The position numbers and the translations under genes are program-made. 64,000 nt of DNA from Alicyclobacillus hesperidum (GTDB taxonomy: Bacteria > Bacillota > Bacilli > Alicyclobacillales > Alicyclobacillaceae): positions 186,001 through 250,000 of the forward strand of contig NZ_FNOJ01000003.1 in NCBI RefSeq assembly GCF_900107035.1. Reading direction: 5' to 3'. How positions within the stretch are numbered: the stretch's first letter is position 1; each line of letters opens with the position of its first letter. The notes under the pieces are model-generated. The model was not told the origin of the DNA and searched no databases. It saw nothing but the letters and a program-made list of their open reading frames with translations. This document shows, in pieces, positions 17,805 through 27,391 of the stretch.

Positions 17805-19220
17805 TTAACGCCGACCATCAGAACGTACATATCCTTGGCGAGGGCGTCGGTAATGATCCCCGTGACCTTTGCGATCCCGCCCTCCATGCGGCTTGCGGAT
17901 GCGAATAGGTTGCTCTGCGGTCAAGCGAATCGGGATTTCTTTGCGCGTCTTGGTCAACAGCTTTAAAGCGCCTGCGACCAAAGCCATCGAATCCTGCTGA
18001 CTGAGCAGTTCTTCGGCAAAGCCGCGATACGAGCTCAGATCAGCCGCTTGACTTGCCTTGAGCAGTTCCTCCATTGCCAGACGCTGTTTACTTTCTTTCG
18101 CTTCACTAAAGGTTGGCAACGGACGCCTGCGGATCTTATGACGCGTGATCCGTTCAATCTGATGCAAATGGTCGACTTCCCGCGGTGTGACAAACGTCGA
18201 CGCGATTCCGCTTTTGCCAGCCCGTCCTGTGCGGCCAATGCGGTGCACGTAGCTATCAATGTCCTGTGGGATGTCGAAGTTGTAAACGTGCGTCACGCCG
18301 CTTACATCTAAGCCGCGCGCAGCCACGTCTGTTGCGACAAGCACTTCCAGTTTTCCTTCGCGGAATTTGTTCATCACCATGTCGCGCTGCTTCTGACTGA
18401 GATCACCATGCAGCCCATCGGCATCATATCCCCGCATCTGCAGGGCATTTGTCAATTCGTCCACGCGCCGCTTCGTCCGGCCAAAGACAATCGCAAGCTC
18501 CGGATTATGGATGTCAAGCAGCCTCGTCAGAACGTCAAGCTTCTGCATCTCCGGGACCTCGTAGTATTCCTGTTCAATGGTCGGTACCGTCACTTCACTC
18601 GCTTTTACGGTCACCGTGATGAAATCGCGCATAAACTTGCGTGCCAACTGAACGACACCGCGTTTCATCGTCGCCGAAAACAGCAAAGTCTGACGATCTT
18701 GCGGACAAGCGCCAAGAATCGTTTCAATGTCTTCCACAAAGCCCATATCCAACATTTCGTCCGCTTCGTCCAGTACGGCAATCACGATGTTTTGCAGGCT
18801 CAAGGTGCCGCGATTCATGTGATCCATAAGGCGCCCTGGCGTTGCTACTACCACATGGGGACGATTGCGCAAGCCCCGAATTTGGCGGTTGATGTCCTGC
18901 CCGCCATACACTGCGAGCACGCGTACGCCTTTTACGCCGCCCACTTTCGTGATCTCTTCGGCAACTTGAATACACAACTCGCGCGTCGGCGTCAGAATCA
19001 CAGCCTGCAAGGCGCCACTTTGCACGTCAATCTTTTCAACAACCGGGATCGAAAAAGCGACAGTCTTACCGGTCCCGGTTTGCGCTTGTCCAATGACGTC
19101 TTGCCCAGAAAGCGCAACTGGAATCGCCTGCGACTGAATGTCGGTCGCAGATTCAAAGCCCATCATTTCGAGCGCTTTTTCAACAGGGGCGCTCAACCCC
19201 ATCTCTGTAAATGTGGCCAT
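17805..19220 (-). CDS. cshA: DEAD-box RNA helicase
   Basis: A 471-residue helicase of the CshA type: Q motif upstream of FESATDIQSQAIPVALSG, motif I AQTGTGKT, motif II DEAD in VLDEADEMLD, motif III SATM, motif V VATDVAARGLD and motif VI HRIGRTGRAG. The C-terminal tail is short and rich in Arg, Gly and His (about the last 35 residues), fitting RNA contact. Such helicases act in ribosome assembly and RNA decay in the cold. The start at ATG 19220 has AAGGGG upstream; an upstream ATG at 19325 would add 35 unrelated residues. Confidence 0.95.
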   Translation of the reverse strand: MATFTEMGLSAPVEKALEMMGFESATDIQSQAIPVALSGQDVIGQAQTGTGKTVAFSIPVVEKIDVQSGALQAVILTPTRELCIQVAEEITKVGGVKGVRVLAVYGGQDINRQIRGLRNRPHVVVATPGRLMDHMNRGTLSLQNIVIAVLDEADEMLDMGFVEDIETILGACPQDRQTLLFSATMKRGVVQLARKFMRDFITVTVKASEVTVPTIEQEYYEVPEMQKLDVLTRLLDIHNPELAIVFGRTKRRVDELTNALQMRGYDADGLHGDLSQKQRDMVMNKFREGKLEVLVATDVAARGLDVSGVTHVYNFDIPQDIDSYVHRIGRTGRAGKSGIASTFVTPREVDHLHQIERITRHKIRRRPLPTFSEAKESKQRLAMEELLKASQAADLSSYRGFAEELLSQQDSMALVAGALKLLTKTRKEIPIRLTAEQPIRIRKPHGGRDRKGHGDHYRRPRQGYVRSDGRR

Positions 19221-19299
19221 CTTCAAAAATCCCCTTCGCCAACCGTCTGCATACTCACGTTTAATATGGCCAGACGGCGCAAGGGATAGACGACAAAAT

Positions 19300-19317
19300 G
19301 GCGGACGGACGTCCGCC
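19300..19317 (-). terminator. GC-rich hairpin after msrA
   Basis: GGCGGAC (19300-19306) pairs perfectly with GTCCGCC (19311-19317) just past the msrA stop; on the minus strand ATTTTG follows. Likely terminator of trxA-msrA. Confidence 0.55.
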
Positions 19318-19321
19318 TGCT

Positions 19322-19888
19322 TCACCTATCTTCTGCCGGGCTCCAGTGTTCGGCAATAAACCGATCCCGCCCTGACGCCTGACGATATCTGCGGTAATGT
19401 TCAGGTTGCTTTTGATAAAAATTCTGATGGTACTCCTCTGCTTCATAAAATGGCCCGGCAGGCAGGATTTCGGTGACGATGGGCTGGCGAAAACGTCCGC
19501 TGTTTGCCAACCTCGCCTTCGATGCCTCAGCAGCTTGCCGCTGTGCCTCTGTGTGATAAAAAATCGCGGTTCTATACGACGAACCGCGATCGTAAAACTG
19601 CCCACCGGGATCTGTCGGATCGATTTGCCGCCAAAAGATGTCGAGTAATTGTTCATACGACATGACAGCCGGATCATACCATATTTGAACGGCCTCTGTA
19701 TGTCCAGTCGTACCGGTGCAAACTTGTTCATACGTAGGATGTGGGACATCTCCACCTGTATAACCTGAGACGATGCGCACCACCCCAGGCCACGTGTCAA
19801 ACGGCTTGACCATGCACCAAAAACATCCCCCGGCAAAGGTTGCACACTCGATATTCTGGCCGTCCGCATGTTCCATCGATGCCGACAT
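19322..19888 (-). CDS. msrA: Peptide methionine-S-sulfoxide reductase
   Basis: A 188-residue MsrA with the catalytic GCFWC motif (Cys22 nucleophile, Cys25), [28 protein letters not shown] and [20 protein letters not shown]. It reduces methionine S-sulfoxide in oxidised proteins, with thioredoxin as electron donor. It lies 18 bases behind trxA on the same strand, so reductant and enzyme are made from one transcript. No MsrB domain is fused. Confidence 0.96.
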   Translation of the reverse strand: MSASMEHADGQNIECATFAGGCFWCMVKPFDTWPGVVRIVSGYTGGDVPHPTYEQVCTGTTGHTEAVQIWYDPAVMSYEQLLDIFWRQIDPTDPGGQFYDRGSSYRTAIFYHTEAQRQAAEASKARLANSGRFRQPIVTEILPAGPFYEAEEYHQNFYQKQPEHYRRYRQASGRDRFIAEHWSPAEDR

Positions 19889-19906
19889 CCAGATCCCGCC
19901 TTTCGC

Positions 19907-20227
19907 TTACGCCAACACGTCGGACAGTTGAGCCTCAAGTTGCTCCTTCGGCTGATATCCAACCAACTGCTTCACAGGTTGCCCGTTGACAAAGAGAATG
20001 AGTGTTGGAATGCTCATGATGCCAAACTGCCCGGTTGTTACAGGATTTTCGTCGACGTCAATTTTGGCGACCGTCACTTTGTCGCTATGCGCTTCCGAAA
20101 ACTCCTCGAGCACTGGGGCCATCATTTTGCACGGGCCACACCAAGTAGCCCAGAAATCGACGAGAACGGGTTTATCGCTCTGAATCGCCTCATTGAAGTT
20201 GGCGTCCGTAAGTTTTGTGGTTGCCAT
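19907..20227 (-). CDS. trxA: Thioredoxin
   Basis: A 106-residue classical thioredoxin with the active site WCGPC (Cys30, Cys33), the buried Asp in KIDVDENP, and the cis-proline segment [15 protein letters not shown] precedes the ATG. First gene of a trxA-msrA unit. Confidence 0.97.
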   Translation of the reverse strand: MATTKLTDANFNEAIQSDKPVLVDFWATWCGPCKMMAPVLEEFSEAHSDKVTVAKIDVDENPVTTGQFGIMSIPTLILFVNGQPVKQLVGYQPKEQLEAQLSDVLA

Positions 20228-20393
20228 GTCAATACCCCCTATGGTTACAGGTTACTTTTTTATAGTAGCACTCTTCATATCTCTGGGTCAATCGTACTCA
20301 AGCCGCCATCGCACCATCATGGATAAGAGCCGCCTCTCATCCACATGAGGCAACGTAAGGTGTTATCATCCTCGGACGACAGGAGGGTGAGTC

Positions 20394-20717
20394 GTGAACG
20401 AAAGCGATGAATCGCCACAACTTCAGGGAGAAACCGCGGCTGAACGAACGCTCGCTGCCATCGAGCTCATAGAGGAACGAGTCCGTTCCAATGCGCATGG
20501 ATTCGACCGCGTCATCGTCAATCAGGCCTTGCCGCTGATTCACCCGCGCCTGGAACAACGAATCCTCTCTGTCCCGGAATCGGAGCTCATTGCCGAACTC
20601 CGTCATGTGCAAGCCTTGTTGCAGGCCATCTTGGGTGAGCCAGCGACGACAAAGCGGAAGCGCCGCGGAAAACGAGTGGCAGAGAAAACGAGACGTCAAA
20701 GCACCCCCCGGCGTTGA
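20394..20717 (+). CDS. Small basic protein of unknown function
   Basis: A 107-residue frame starting at GTG 20394 behind AGGAGGGTGAGTC (7-base spacing), which is the main evidence that it is real. The N-terminal three quarters are predicted helical with Glu/Leu/Ala rich segments (AAERTLAAIELIEERV, ESELIAELRHVQALLQAIL). The last 25 residues are dominated by Lys and Arg, suggesting nucleic acid contact. No family recognised. It converges on tag with 5 bases between stops. Confidence 0.65.
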   Translation: MNESDESPQLQGETAAERTLAAIELIEERVRSNAHGFDRVIVNQALPLIHPRLEQRILSVPESELIAELRHVQALLQAILGEPATTKRKRRGKRVAEKTRRQSTPRR

Positions 20718-20722
20718 ACCGG

Positions 20723-21304
20723 TTAGCGAACAGCAGACGAGCCGGCTAGCGATGCATAGCGAAAACACGAGACCACGTGATCCATTGTCACACCCACAGC
20801 CTGCATGTACGAATAAACGATAGTTGGCCCCACGAATCGAAATCCCGCTCGCTTCCATTCGCGGCTGATCTGCTCCGAAAGTGGCGTTTTCGCGGGCACT
20901 TCCGCGACGTCACGAAATGCGTTGACAATTGGCCTGCCATCGACAAAAGACCACAGATAGTTTGCGAAGGAACCACAGCGGGCCTGGATTTCGGCAAATT
21001 TTGCGGCGTTATTGATGGCCGCCTCCACTTTCGCGCGATTGCGCACAATTTCGGAGCCCTCCGACAACAACGCAGAAATCTCTTCCTCACCAAACGCCGC
21101 CACCTGAACTGGATCAAACTCCGCAAATGCTCGACGGTACGCTTCCCTCTTTTTTAAGATTGTATACCAACTGAGCCCCGCCTGTGCGCTCTCCAGCACC
21201 AAAAACTCGAACAGTTTGCGATCATTGTGTACCGGGACGCCCCACTCTTCGTCGTGGTAGCGAACATAAAGCGGATCATGATATACCCAGCCGCAGCGCT
21301 CCAT
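20723..21304 (-). CDS. tag: DNA-3-methyladenine glycosylase I
   Basis: A 193-residue Tag protein starting at MERCGWVYHDPLYVRYHDEEWG, which holds the zinc-ligand cysteine and the base-pocket residues. LESAQAGLSWYTILKKREAYR forms the helix-hairpin-helix region and GFRFVGPTIVYSYMQAVG the C-terminal core, with the zinc ligands continuing in DHVVSCF. It removes 3-methyladenine from alkylated DNA. ATG 21304 has GGAGGC upstream. Confidence 0.94.
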   Translation of the reverse strand: MERCGWVYHDPLYVRYHDEEWGVPVHNDRKLFEFLVLESAQAGLSWYTILKKREAYRRAFAEFDPVQVAAFGEEEISALLSEGSEIVRNRAKVEAAINNAAKFAEIQARCGSFANYLWSFVDGRPIVNAFRDVAEVPAKTPLSEQISREWKRAGFRFVGPTIVYSYMQAVGVTMDHVVSCFRYASLAGSSAVR

Positions 21305-21456
21305 GGCAAAGCCTCCAAACATCATTCAGCAGTGTGCCACCTGCAGATTAGCCGACCTGGCGAACGTTGTAAAGAACGCATAGGCGAAGAAATACATGCA
21401 ATGTAAAGATGATTGAGTTAAGCGTTTACTATAATGGTCTTAAGGAGGCGATACGC

Positions 21457-23256
21457 TTGACTCATCGTTCGCAGCAGACATGGGATTTGGACGTCATTTT
21501 TGCGGGCGGCAGCAAGTCCCAATCATTTCACGCGTTTCTCGACGATCTCGACACGCGGATACGCCATTTTACAGACGCATGTGACGACCTCGTCCAACGT
21601 GGAAACGCCGAATCTAGGACACTTGCGCAACTGGTGCTCGACATGCAGGAAATCGCCGCGCGCACGCGGGAAAGCGGAGCGTTCATCTCCTGCCTTACGG
21701 CGCAGGATGTTCGTGACACAGACGCCAAATGGTTGCTTGGACGCCTGCAGCACATGCGCGCCACGTTTACAAGCGCCTTGACCAGCTTTAACGAACTTCT
21801 AACTTCTCTCAACGACTTGGCCTTCGACGAACTTCTCGCGCAACCTCAAATCAGCGATTTGGCGTTTGCCTTGCAGGAACGGGTACGGCGTGCCAAGGAA
21901 CAGTTACCCGCACCAGAAGAAAAACTCATTGCAAAGTTATCAGTGGACGGTTATAGCGCTTGGGGCGAGCTGTATGACACCATTGTCGGCCGGATGCATG
22001 CTGATATCGAAATCGATGGACAACACGAAGAAGTCTCGATGGGTCAGTTGGCTAACCGGATCGCTTCAGCGCAGGCGAGCGATCGGGAAAAACTATTTGC
22101 CATTTGGGAAAAAGCATGGGCTGGCGAAGCCGATTTGTGTGCAGACGCGCTCAACCATCTCGCTGGATACAGGCTTGCCGTCTATGAAGCACGAGGATGG
22201 ACGTCGGTTCTGCAAGAGCCCTTGGAAATAAACCGCATGTCGGAACGCACTCTCCATGCCATGTGGCGCGTGATCGAAGAAAATAAACGAGCGATGGTAC
22301 GATTCTTAGAGGCGAAGGCCAAGCTTCTTGGGGTGAACAAGCTGCGGTGGGAAGACGTCGACGCACCACTGTGTGATGCCGCCTCGAACAAAGTGTCCTA
22401 CGAGGAAGCCCGCGCGTTCATCGTCCGTCATTTTGCGCGCTTTAGTGAAGATATGGCGAAGTTCGCGGATTCCTGTTTCGAGAATCGGTGGATCGAGTCG
22501 GAAGATAGACCCGGGAAGCGGCCTGGTGGATTTTGCACCAGCTTTCCTGTCAGCCAGCAAACGCGCATTTTTGTGACGTTCTCCGGCACGCCCGGCAATG
22601 TGGCGACGCTGGCGCACGAACTTGGACATGCCTATCACCAACACGTGATGCGCGGTCTGCCGCAGTTGCTCAGCAACTATGCAATGAATGTCGCGGAAAC
22701 GGCATCGACGTTCGCCGAGGCCATCGTCTCGGACGCGGCTATCCGAGAAGCAGAGACCGATACAGAAAAGCTGGCACTGCTCGACGAGAAGATCGGCCGC
22801 GCGGTCGCGATGTTGATGAACATTCATGCGCGCTTCCTGTTTGAAACAAGGTTTTATGAAGAGCGCCGCAAAGGCTTTGTCAAGGCGGATCGCCTAAATG
22901 AATTGATGGTCGCAGCACAACGAGAAGCCTACCAGGACGCTCTGGTGAGTTATCATCCGCACTTTTGGGCGTCGAAGCTTCACTTCTACATTACAGGAAC
23001 GCCGTTTTATAACTTCCCATACACGTTCGGATTTCTGTTCAGCAGCGGCATTTATGCGCAAGCTCTGCGCGAAGGCCCTGCCTTCGCCGAGAAGTATGTC
23101 GCACTGCTGCGCGACACGGGACGCATGCGCGTCGAAGATCTCGCCGCGAAACATCTGGGCGTCAACCTGGAAGAGCAAAGCTTCTGGCAATCTGCGGTCG
23201 ATCTCGCTGCGGCCGATGTCGATGCGTTTATCGCGTTGGCAAACAAGCTCAGCTAA
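21457..23256 (+). CDS. pepF: M3-family oligoendopeptidase F
   Basis: A 599-residue zinc metallopeptidase. The HELGHAYHQHV zinc motif lies at about two thirds of the chain, with the third ligand region NVAETASTFAEAIVSD downstream. Substrates are short peptides in the cytoplasm. I place the start at TTG 21457, which has AAGGAGG with 8 bases of spacing. The longer frame from ATG 21409 would run over a TATAAT box at 21430-21435, which is better read as the promoter. Its stop overlaps the stop of the convergent lipoprotein gene. Confidence 0.9.
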   Translation: MTHRSQQTWDLDVIFAGGSKSQSFHAFLDDLDTRIRHFTDACDDLVQRGNAESRTLAQLVLDMQEIAARTRESGAFISCLTAQDVRDTDAKWLLGRLQHMRATFTSALTSFNELLTSLNDLAFDELLAQPQISDLAFALQERVRRAKEQLPAPEEKLIAKLSVDGYSAWGELYDTIVGRMHADIEIDGQHEEVSMGQLANRIASAQASDREKLFAIWEKAWAGEADLCADALNHLAGYRLAVYEARGWTSVLQEPLEINRMSERTLHAMWRVIEENKRAMVRFLEAKAKLLGVNKLRWEDVDAPLCDAASNKVSYEEARAFIVRHFARFSEDMAKFADSCFENRWIESEDRPGKRPGGFCTSFPVSQQTRIFVTFSGTPGNVATLAHELGHAYHQHVMRGLPQLLSNYAMNVAETASTFAEAIVSDAAIREAETDTEKLALLDEKIGRAVAMLMNIHARFLFETRFYEERRKGFVKADRLNELMVAAQREAYQDALVSYHPHFWASKLHFYITGTPFYNFPYTFGFLFSSGIYAQALREGPAFAEKYVALLRDTGRMRVEDLAAKHLGVNLEEQSFWQSAVDLAAADVDAFIALANKLS

Positions 23257-23816
23257 CGGCTGACAAACGGCTGTCGTTTCGTCCACTCACGCCCTTGTGC
23301 GAGCCAATGCCACTCCATCTCGCCGTCGCGGACGACGAGAACGCCCGATTGGCTGGGAAACGAGAGATGGGCCTTGGCAATCTGCTGAGCGGTCGCCAAC
23401 GCGTTTCCCGCCTTCGGTGCGACAAGAACGTACCAACCGTTTTTCATTTGATAATATGCCATCGTCAACGTGTCTTTCGGATTCTCGGACGATGGTCCAG
23501 TAAACGACGTCACCGCCGTGGTGCACGCGTTGTCAAGGCACACCTGGCCTTGGGCTGGATTCGAGATCTGCTTCATAAGTTCGCCACGAAGCTGATAGGC
23601 CAACTGTTGCACATTCGTGACACCTGCAGGCAGTGGTGTCGACGTGACACTTGGGCTCCCGGTCGACGTCGAAGGCGCGCCGTTTGCTCCTTTATGTGAC
23701 TGTATTCCAGGTTGTTCTGCGTTTTCTGGCGAAACAACATGCTCATTGGCACATCCCGTTAACATGGCGGTGCACAAGCCTACCGCCATAAGCATCCGCC
23801 ACCGGCTGCTTGCCAT
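23253..23816 (-). CDS. Lipoprotein of unknown function
   Basis: A 187-residue protein with a lipoprotein signal ending at LTGC (about residue 22), then a low-complexity Ser/Thr/Pro/Gly linker to about residue 65 and a small folded domain. That domain has two cysteines close together (VCLDNACTT) that could form a disulfide, and ends with EMEWHWLAQGREWTKRQPF. No family was recognised. It sits 28 bases behind an acyl-CoA ligase gene on the same strand. Confidence 0.7.
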   Translation of the reverse strand: MASSRWRMLMAVGLCTAMLTGCANEHVVSPENAEQPGIQSHKGANGAPSTSTGSPSVTSTPLPAGVTNVQQLAYQLRGELMKQISNPAQGQVCLDNACTTAVTSFTGPSSENPKDTLTMAYYQMKNGWYVLVAPKAGNALATAQQIAKAHLSFPSQSGVLVVRDGEMEWHWLAQGREWTKRQPFVSR

Positions 23817-23844
23817 TTGACGCCCCCCTTAACACGACGGTCCA

Positions 23845-25461
23845 TCATGTGCGTAAAGCGCGACGCAATAACTTTCCAACCGCACTTTTCGGAAGTTCGT
23901 CGACCAAGGCGATTTGCGTTGGCACTTTGTAGGCCGCCAGATATTGTCGACAATGTTCCTTCAGCTCATCTTCACTAAGTTGCGCACCCGGCTTCAACAC
24001 GATACAGGCCTTGACCGTCTCACCGCGATATGCGTCTGGTACACCGACGACAATCGCTTCTCGAACTAGCGGATGTCGATACAGAACATCCTCAACTTCG
24101 CGTGGATATACGTTGTACCCACTCGCGATAATCATGTCCTTCTTGCGATCGACAATCGAGATATAACCTTCCTCGTCGGCGACGGCGAGATCGCCCGTAG
24201 AAAACCAGCCATCTTTGAGCACATCCGTAGTCTCTAAGGGCATTCGCCAGTATCCCTGCATGACCTGCGGACCTCGTACGACCAGTTCGCCAAGTTGGCC
24301 AGCCGGCAACTCCCGTGCGTGATCGGCGAGATCGACAATGCGACACTCGGTCGAAGGAAACGGCACCCCCACCGTCCCCGGTTTGCGCTGCGCAAACGGC
24401 GGGTTGCAATGCGTAATGGGGGATGTTTCGGACAAACCGTACCCTTCTAGAACCGGACAGCCGGCAAGATGTTCAAACGAGAGCAGCACGTCGGGCGCAA
24501 GCGGCCCGCCACCGCTGATACAAAGTCGCAAGGAAGCAAGCCTCGCGGGCTGCAGATTGGGCAAATTGGCAATGGCAATAAACATCGTCGGCACGCCGGG
24601 ATAGATATCGACCTGTTCGCGTTCGATCACGTCAACCACAAGTTCCGCATCAAACCTTTGCATAAGCACGACGCGATTCCCCAGGCATAGTGGAACGTTC
24701 ATGCACAGGGTCATGCCAAAGGCGTGAAACAAGGGCAACGCGGCAAGAAAGACATCTTTGCCGGGCACCAACGCACTTTGATAGAAATGCGCAGCTTGTA
24801 CGACGTTGGCAACCAGATTGCGATGCGTCAACATCGCCGCCTTTGGCTGGCCAGTGGTACCGCCCGTGTACTGCAGGGCTGCAAGGTGTGTACTTGGGTC
24901 AAACGAAACAGGTGTCACCTCCAGAGCACGACCGTTTCTTAAAAACTCGTTAAAGCTGTATACGCGCTCTGGTTCCCCCAGCCTCACAGACGTGATCGCG
25001 CGATTTGGTGTTTCTGTATCGACCAGGATCAATGTATGGATCGCGCTCCCCCGGCGGCACGCTTCTAGCCTAGCTTTGGCCTTTACCATCCCCACGAGCA
25101 CGACCGCCCCGGAGTCCCGTAGCAGAGTATCTAATTCGCGATCCACAGACATTGGATTGATTTGCGCAACAACTGCACCTGCGGTGAGCGTCCCGTAATA
25201 GGCTGCCACATACTCCGGGCAGTTCGGCAACATCAATGCAACGCGATCGCCAACCCCGACGCCGATAGCTTGCAAGGCGGCCGCAAAGGCCTGTACATCG
25301 TCGCCAAGTTGGCCGTAGGTGACGCGGCGCTCACCGGCGACAAGGGCGATCCGCTCTCGACACCGCTCGATGGATTGCATCAGCATAGCCTGCAGAGATA
25401 GCGCCGGCACTTTGACGTCTGTCGCCATATTCAATGGATACACTTGATGTCCCAGTTGCAT
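23845..25461 (-). CDS. Long-chain fatty-acid-CoA ligase-type AMP-forming enzyme
   Basis: A 538-residue adenylate-forming enzyme. It shows the P-loop LQYTGGTTGQPKAAMLTH, the A5 block EGYGLSETSP, A7 GWFSTGDLAVADEEGYI, A8 DRKKDMIIASGYNVYPREVE and the A10 lysine near KSAVGKLLRRAL. This set and length match acyl-CoA synthetases (LcfA/FadD type) that activate fatty acids with ATP and CoA. ATG 25461 follows a GTG in frame (25464); AAGGGG lies upstream. It is preceded by a NUDIX hydrolase gene on the same strand. Confidence 0.91.
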   Translation of the reverse strand: MQLGHQVYPLNMATDVKVPALSLQAMLMQSIERCRERIALVAGERRVTYGQLGDDVQAFAAALQAIGVGVGDRVALMLPNCPEYVAAYYGTLTAGAVVAQINPMSVDRELDTLLRDSGAVVLVGMVKAKARLEACRRGSAIHTLILVDTETPNRAITSVRLGEPERVYSFNEFLRNGRALEVTPVSFDPSTHLAALQYTGGTTGQPKAAMLTHRNLVANVVQAAHFYQSALVPGKDVFLAALPLFHAFGMTLCMNVPLCLGNRVVLMQRFDAELVVDVIEREQVDIYPGVPTMFIAIANLPNLQPARLASLRLCISGGGPLAPDVLLSFEHLAGCPVLEGYGLSETSPITHCNPPFAQRKPGTVGVPFPSTECRIVDLADHARELPAGQLGELVVRGPQVMQGYWRMPLETTDVLKDGWFSTGDLAVADEEGYISIVDRKKDMIIASGYNVYPREVEDVLYRHPLVREAIVVGVPDAYRGETVKACIVLKPGAQLSEDELKEHCRQYLAAYKVPTQIALVDELPKSAVGKLLRRALRT

Positions 25462-25514
25462 CACACACGCCCCTTCTCACTCATCAGTACAGATTAGATC
25501 CAGGTGGCAAGAGC

Positions 25515-26075
25515 CTAACCCCGCAAACTTCCTTTTTGCCGCAACCATTGTGCAGCCCGCAAGAGCCCGACCAACGAGACCGAGTCTTGAATGCGACCGT
25601 CGAGACACATGGCCAAGGCGTCCTCGAACGGGATTTTCCGCATCTCTATCTGTTCCGTTCCTTCCAACATTCTTTCGCCGAAGGACAAGTTCTGCGCGAT
25701 GAACAGGTGGCTAACCTGTGTTGAAATCCCCCCACTCAGTTGAAAGGTCCCCAAGCTCACCCAAGAGGTCGCCGTGACGCCTGTCTCTTCGAACAGTTCG
25801 CGAGAAGCAGCGGCCTGCGGCTCCTCGTCATCGCGAAACTGCCCGCTGGGTATTTGCGGCTGCACGACGCCAAACGGAAAGACGAACTCGTCAACCAAAA
25901 TGACGTTAAACTCACCGTCAATCGCAACGGTAGCTGCATTGTATCCCGCGTCGATCACGCCATATATGCCAGGCTTCCCGTCCGGACGTACGACCTCGTG
26001 CTCAACGACAGAAAGCCAAGGATTCTCATACTTCACTTCAGACCTGAGAATTGTCCATTTGCCGCGCTTCTCCAT
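25515..26075 (-). CDS. NUDIX hydrolase, ADP-ribose pyrophosphatase-like
   Basis: A 186-residue protein with an intact Nudix box, G-x5-E-x7-REL-x-EE-x-GV, in the segment beginning GQFRDDEEPQ. The N-terminal layout (WTILRSEVKYENPWLSVVEHEV) resembles ADP-sugar pyrophosphatases, but substrate preference cannot be read from the sequence. CAGGAGG precedes the ATG. It stands 50 bases before the acyl-CoA ligase gene. Confidence 0.88.
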   Translation of the reverse strand: MEKRGKWTILRSEVKYENPWLSVVEHEVVRPDGKPGIYGVIDAGYNAATVAIDGEFNVILVDEFVFPFGVVQPQIPSGQFRDDEEPQAAASRELFEETGVTATSWVSLGTFQLSGGISTQVSHLFIAQNLSFGERMLEGTEQIEMRKIPFEDALAMCLDGRIQDSVSLVGLLRAAQWLRQKGSLRG

Positions 26076-26279
26076 AACACAGCCTCCTGTGCAGATCTAG
26101 CAGGAATTTAGCCTCTTGATCGCGTATCAAACGGCGACACAGCTTTGTTTACTGTTGGCGGTGGCGCACTTTGCTCAAGCACTATGTGCGCCGCGACAAC
26201 CTGACGTGCCCTCTGGCTTCATATCGCCGTCAATCTGACATATAGCTATATTCGACAAACTTCGAGAGGACGTGACGGC

Positions 26280-27284
26280 ATGCCCACTTCCTACCAACGA
26301 CCGTACTACGCCGCCATTACCGCTTTTGGTGCATATGTACCAAACCGCATTGTAAGCAACAAGGATCTCTCGGAGATCGTCGAGACGACAGACGAGTGGA
26401 TCGTTCAACGTACAGGAATACGCGAACGGCACATCGCCGACCCTTCAGAATTTACAAGTGACCTTTGCTATCGTGCCGCTGAAAATATGATAAGGCGCTT
26501 TTCTGTGTCGCTGGCGGATGTCGACATGATTGTGGTTGCCACCATTACGCCAGATCACCCCATGCCAAGCGTAGCCGCGCAGCTACAAGCGCGCCTTGGC
26601 ATTGAGCGCGCAGGTGCCATCGACCTATCCGCCGCCTGTGCCGGTTTTGTCTACGGCATACAAGTTGCGACGTCCTTTGTCGCCAGTGGAATGGCACAAA
26701 AGGTCTTGGTGGTGGGCGGTGAAACGCTGTCTAAAGTGACCGACTATGCGGACCGGTCCACCTGTATCCTGTTTGGCGATGGTGCAGGCGCGTGTCTTGT
26801 CGAACCCGCGGCGCAACCGGGCGTACTGGCCGTCGGGAATCACACGGTCGGCCATGCAGCACACCTCCTGTATCGCGCCGGCCTGCGTCCGGACGTGCAA
26901 GGAACGCCGGTTTCGGGTAACGGGTGCATCGTGCAAAGCGGCCGTGAAGTTTTTAAGTTGGCAGTTCAAACATTGGAAGCGGAAGTCCCGCGGTTGTTAG
27001 CGGAGGCGGGTCTGACAGCCTCCGAACTCGATTGGTTTGTTCCGCACAGCGCCAACCTGCGCCTGATCGAATCGGTTTGCGAGCGAATGGGATGGTCCAT
27101 GGAAAAGACGCTATTCAGCGGTGAGTGGTATGGCAACACGTCGAGTGCAAGCATTCCTTTGGCAATCCAGATTGCGGTCGACGATGGGCGCATACAACCA
27201 GGGCAAACACTGCTCTTAGCTGGATTTGGCAGCGGATTTGTCTATGCAGGCGCCGTCATCCGCTGGTCTGCCATCTTAGCGTAG
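26280..27284 (+). CDS. fabH: 3-oxoacyl-ACP synthase III (KAS III)
   Basis: A 334-residue thiolase-fold enzyme with the Cys-His-Asn triad: Cys120 in LSAACAGF, His in WFVPHSANLRL and Asn in GEWYGNTSSASIP. Opening ITAFGAYVPNRIVSN and TTDEWIVQRTGI are typical of FabH, which condenses acyl-CoA with malonyl-ACP to start fatty acid synthesis. Standing apart from the other fab genes and near an acyl-CoA ligase and an SDR, it may be the second FabH copy (YhfB type) common in Bacilli. GAGAGGA is 9 bases before the ATG. Confidence 0.92.
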   Translation: MPTSYQRPYYAAITAFGAYVPNRIVSNKDLSEIVETTDEWIVQRTGIRERHIADPSEFTSDLCYRAAENMIRRFSVSLADVDMIVVATITPDHPMPSVAAQLQARLGIERAGAIDLSAACAGFVYGIQVATSFVASGMAQKVLVVGGETLSKVTDYADRSTCILFGDGAGACLVEPAAQPGVLAVGNHTVGHAAHLLYRAGLRPDVQGTPVSGNGCIVQSGREVFKLAVQTLEAEVPRLLAEAGLTASELDWFVPHSANLRLIESVCERMGWSMEKTLFSGEWYGNTSSASIPLAIQIAVDDGRIQPGQTLLLAGFGSGFVYAGAVIRWSAILA

Positions 27285-27391
27285 CTCACGCCCGGCAGGA
27301 AAGGAAGCCTAGGACGTCTTCCGAAAAGTATGATAGAATCCGTGTGCGGACCATGGTATCCGTGAAACCGATTCCAGGGAGCGTTGCAATC

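Noticed and set aside
18408-19289. A 293-codon open frame antisense to cshA
   Set aside because: Basic, His-rich shadow frame without ribosome site; the opposite strand carries all DEAD-box motifs.
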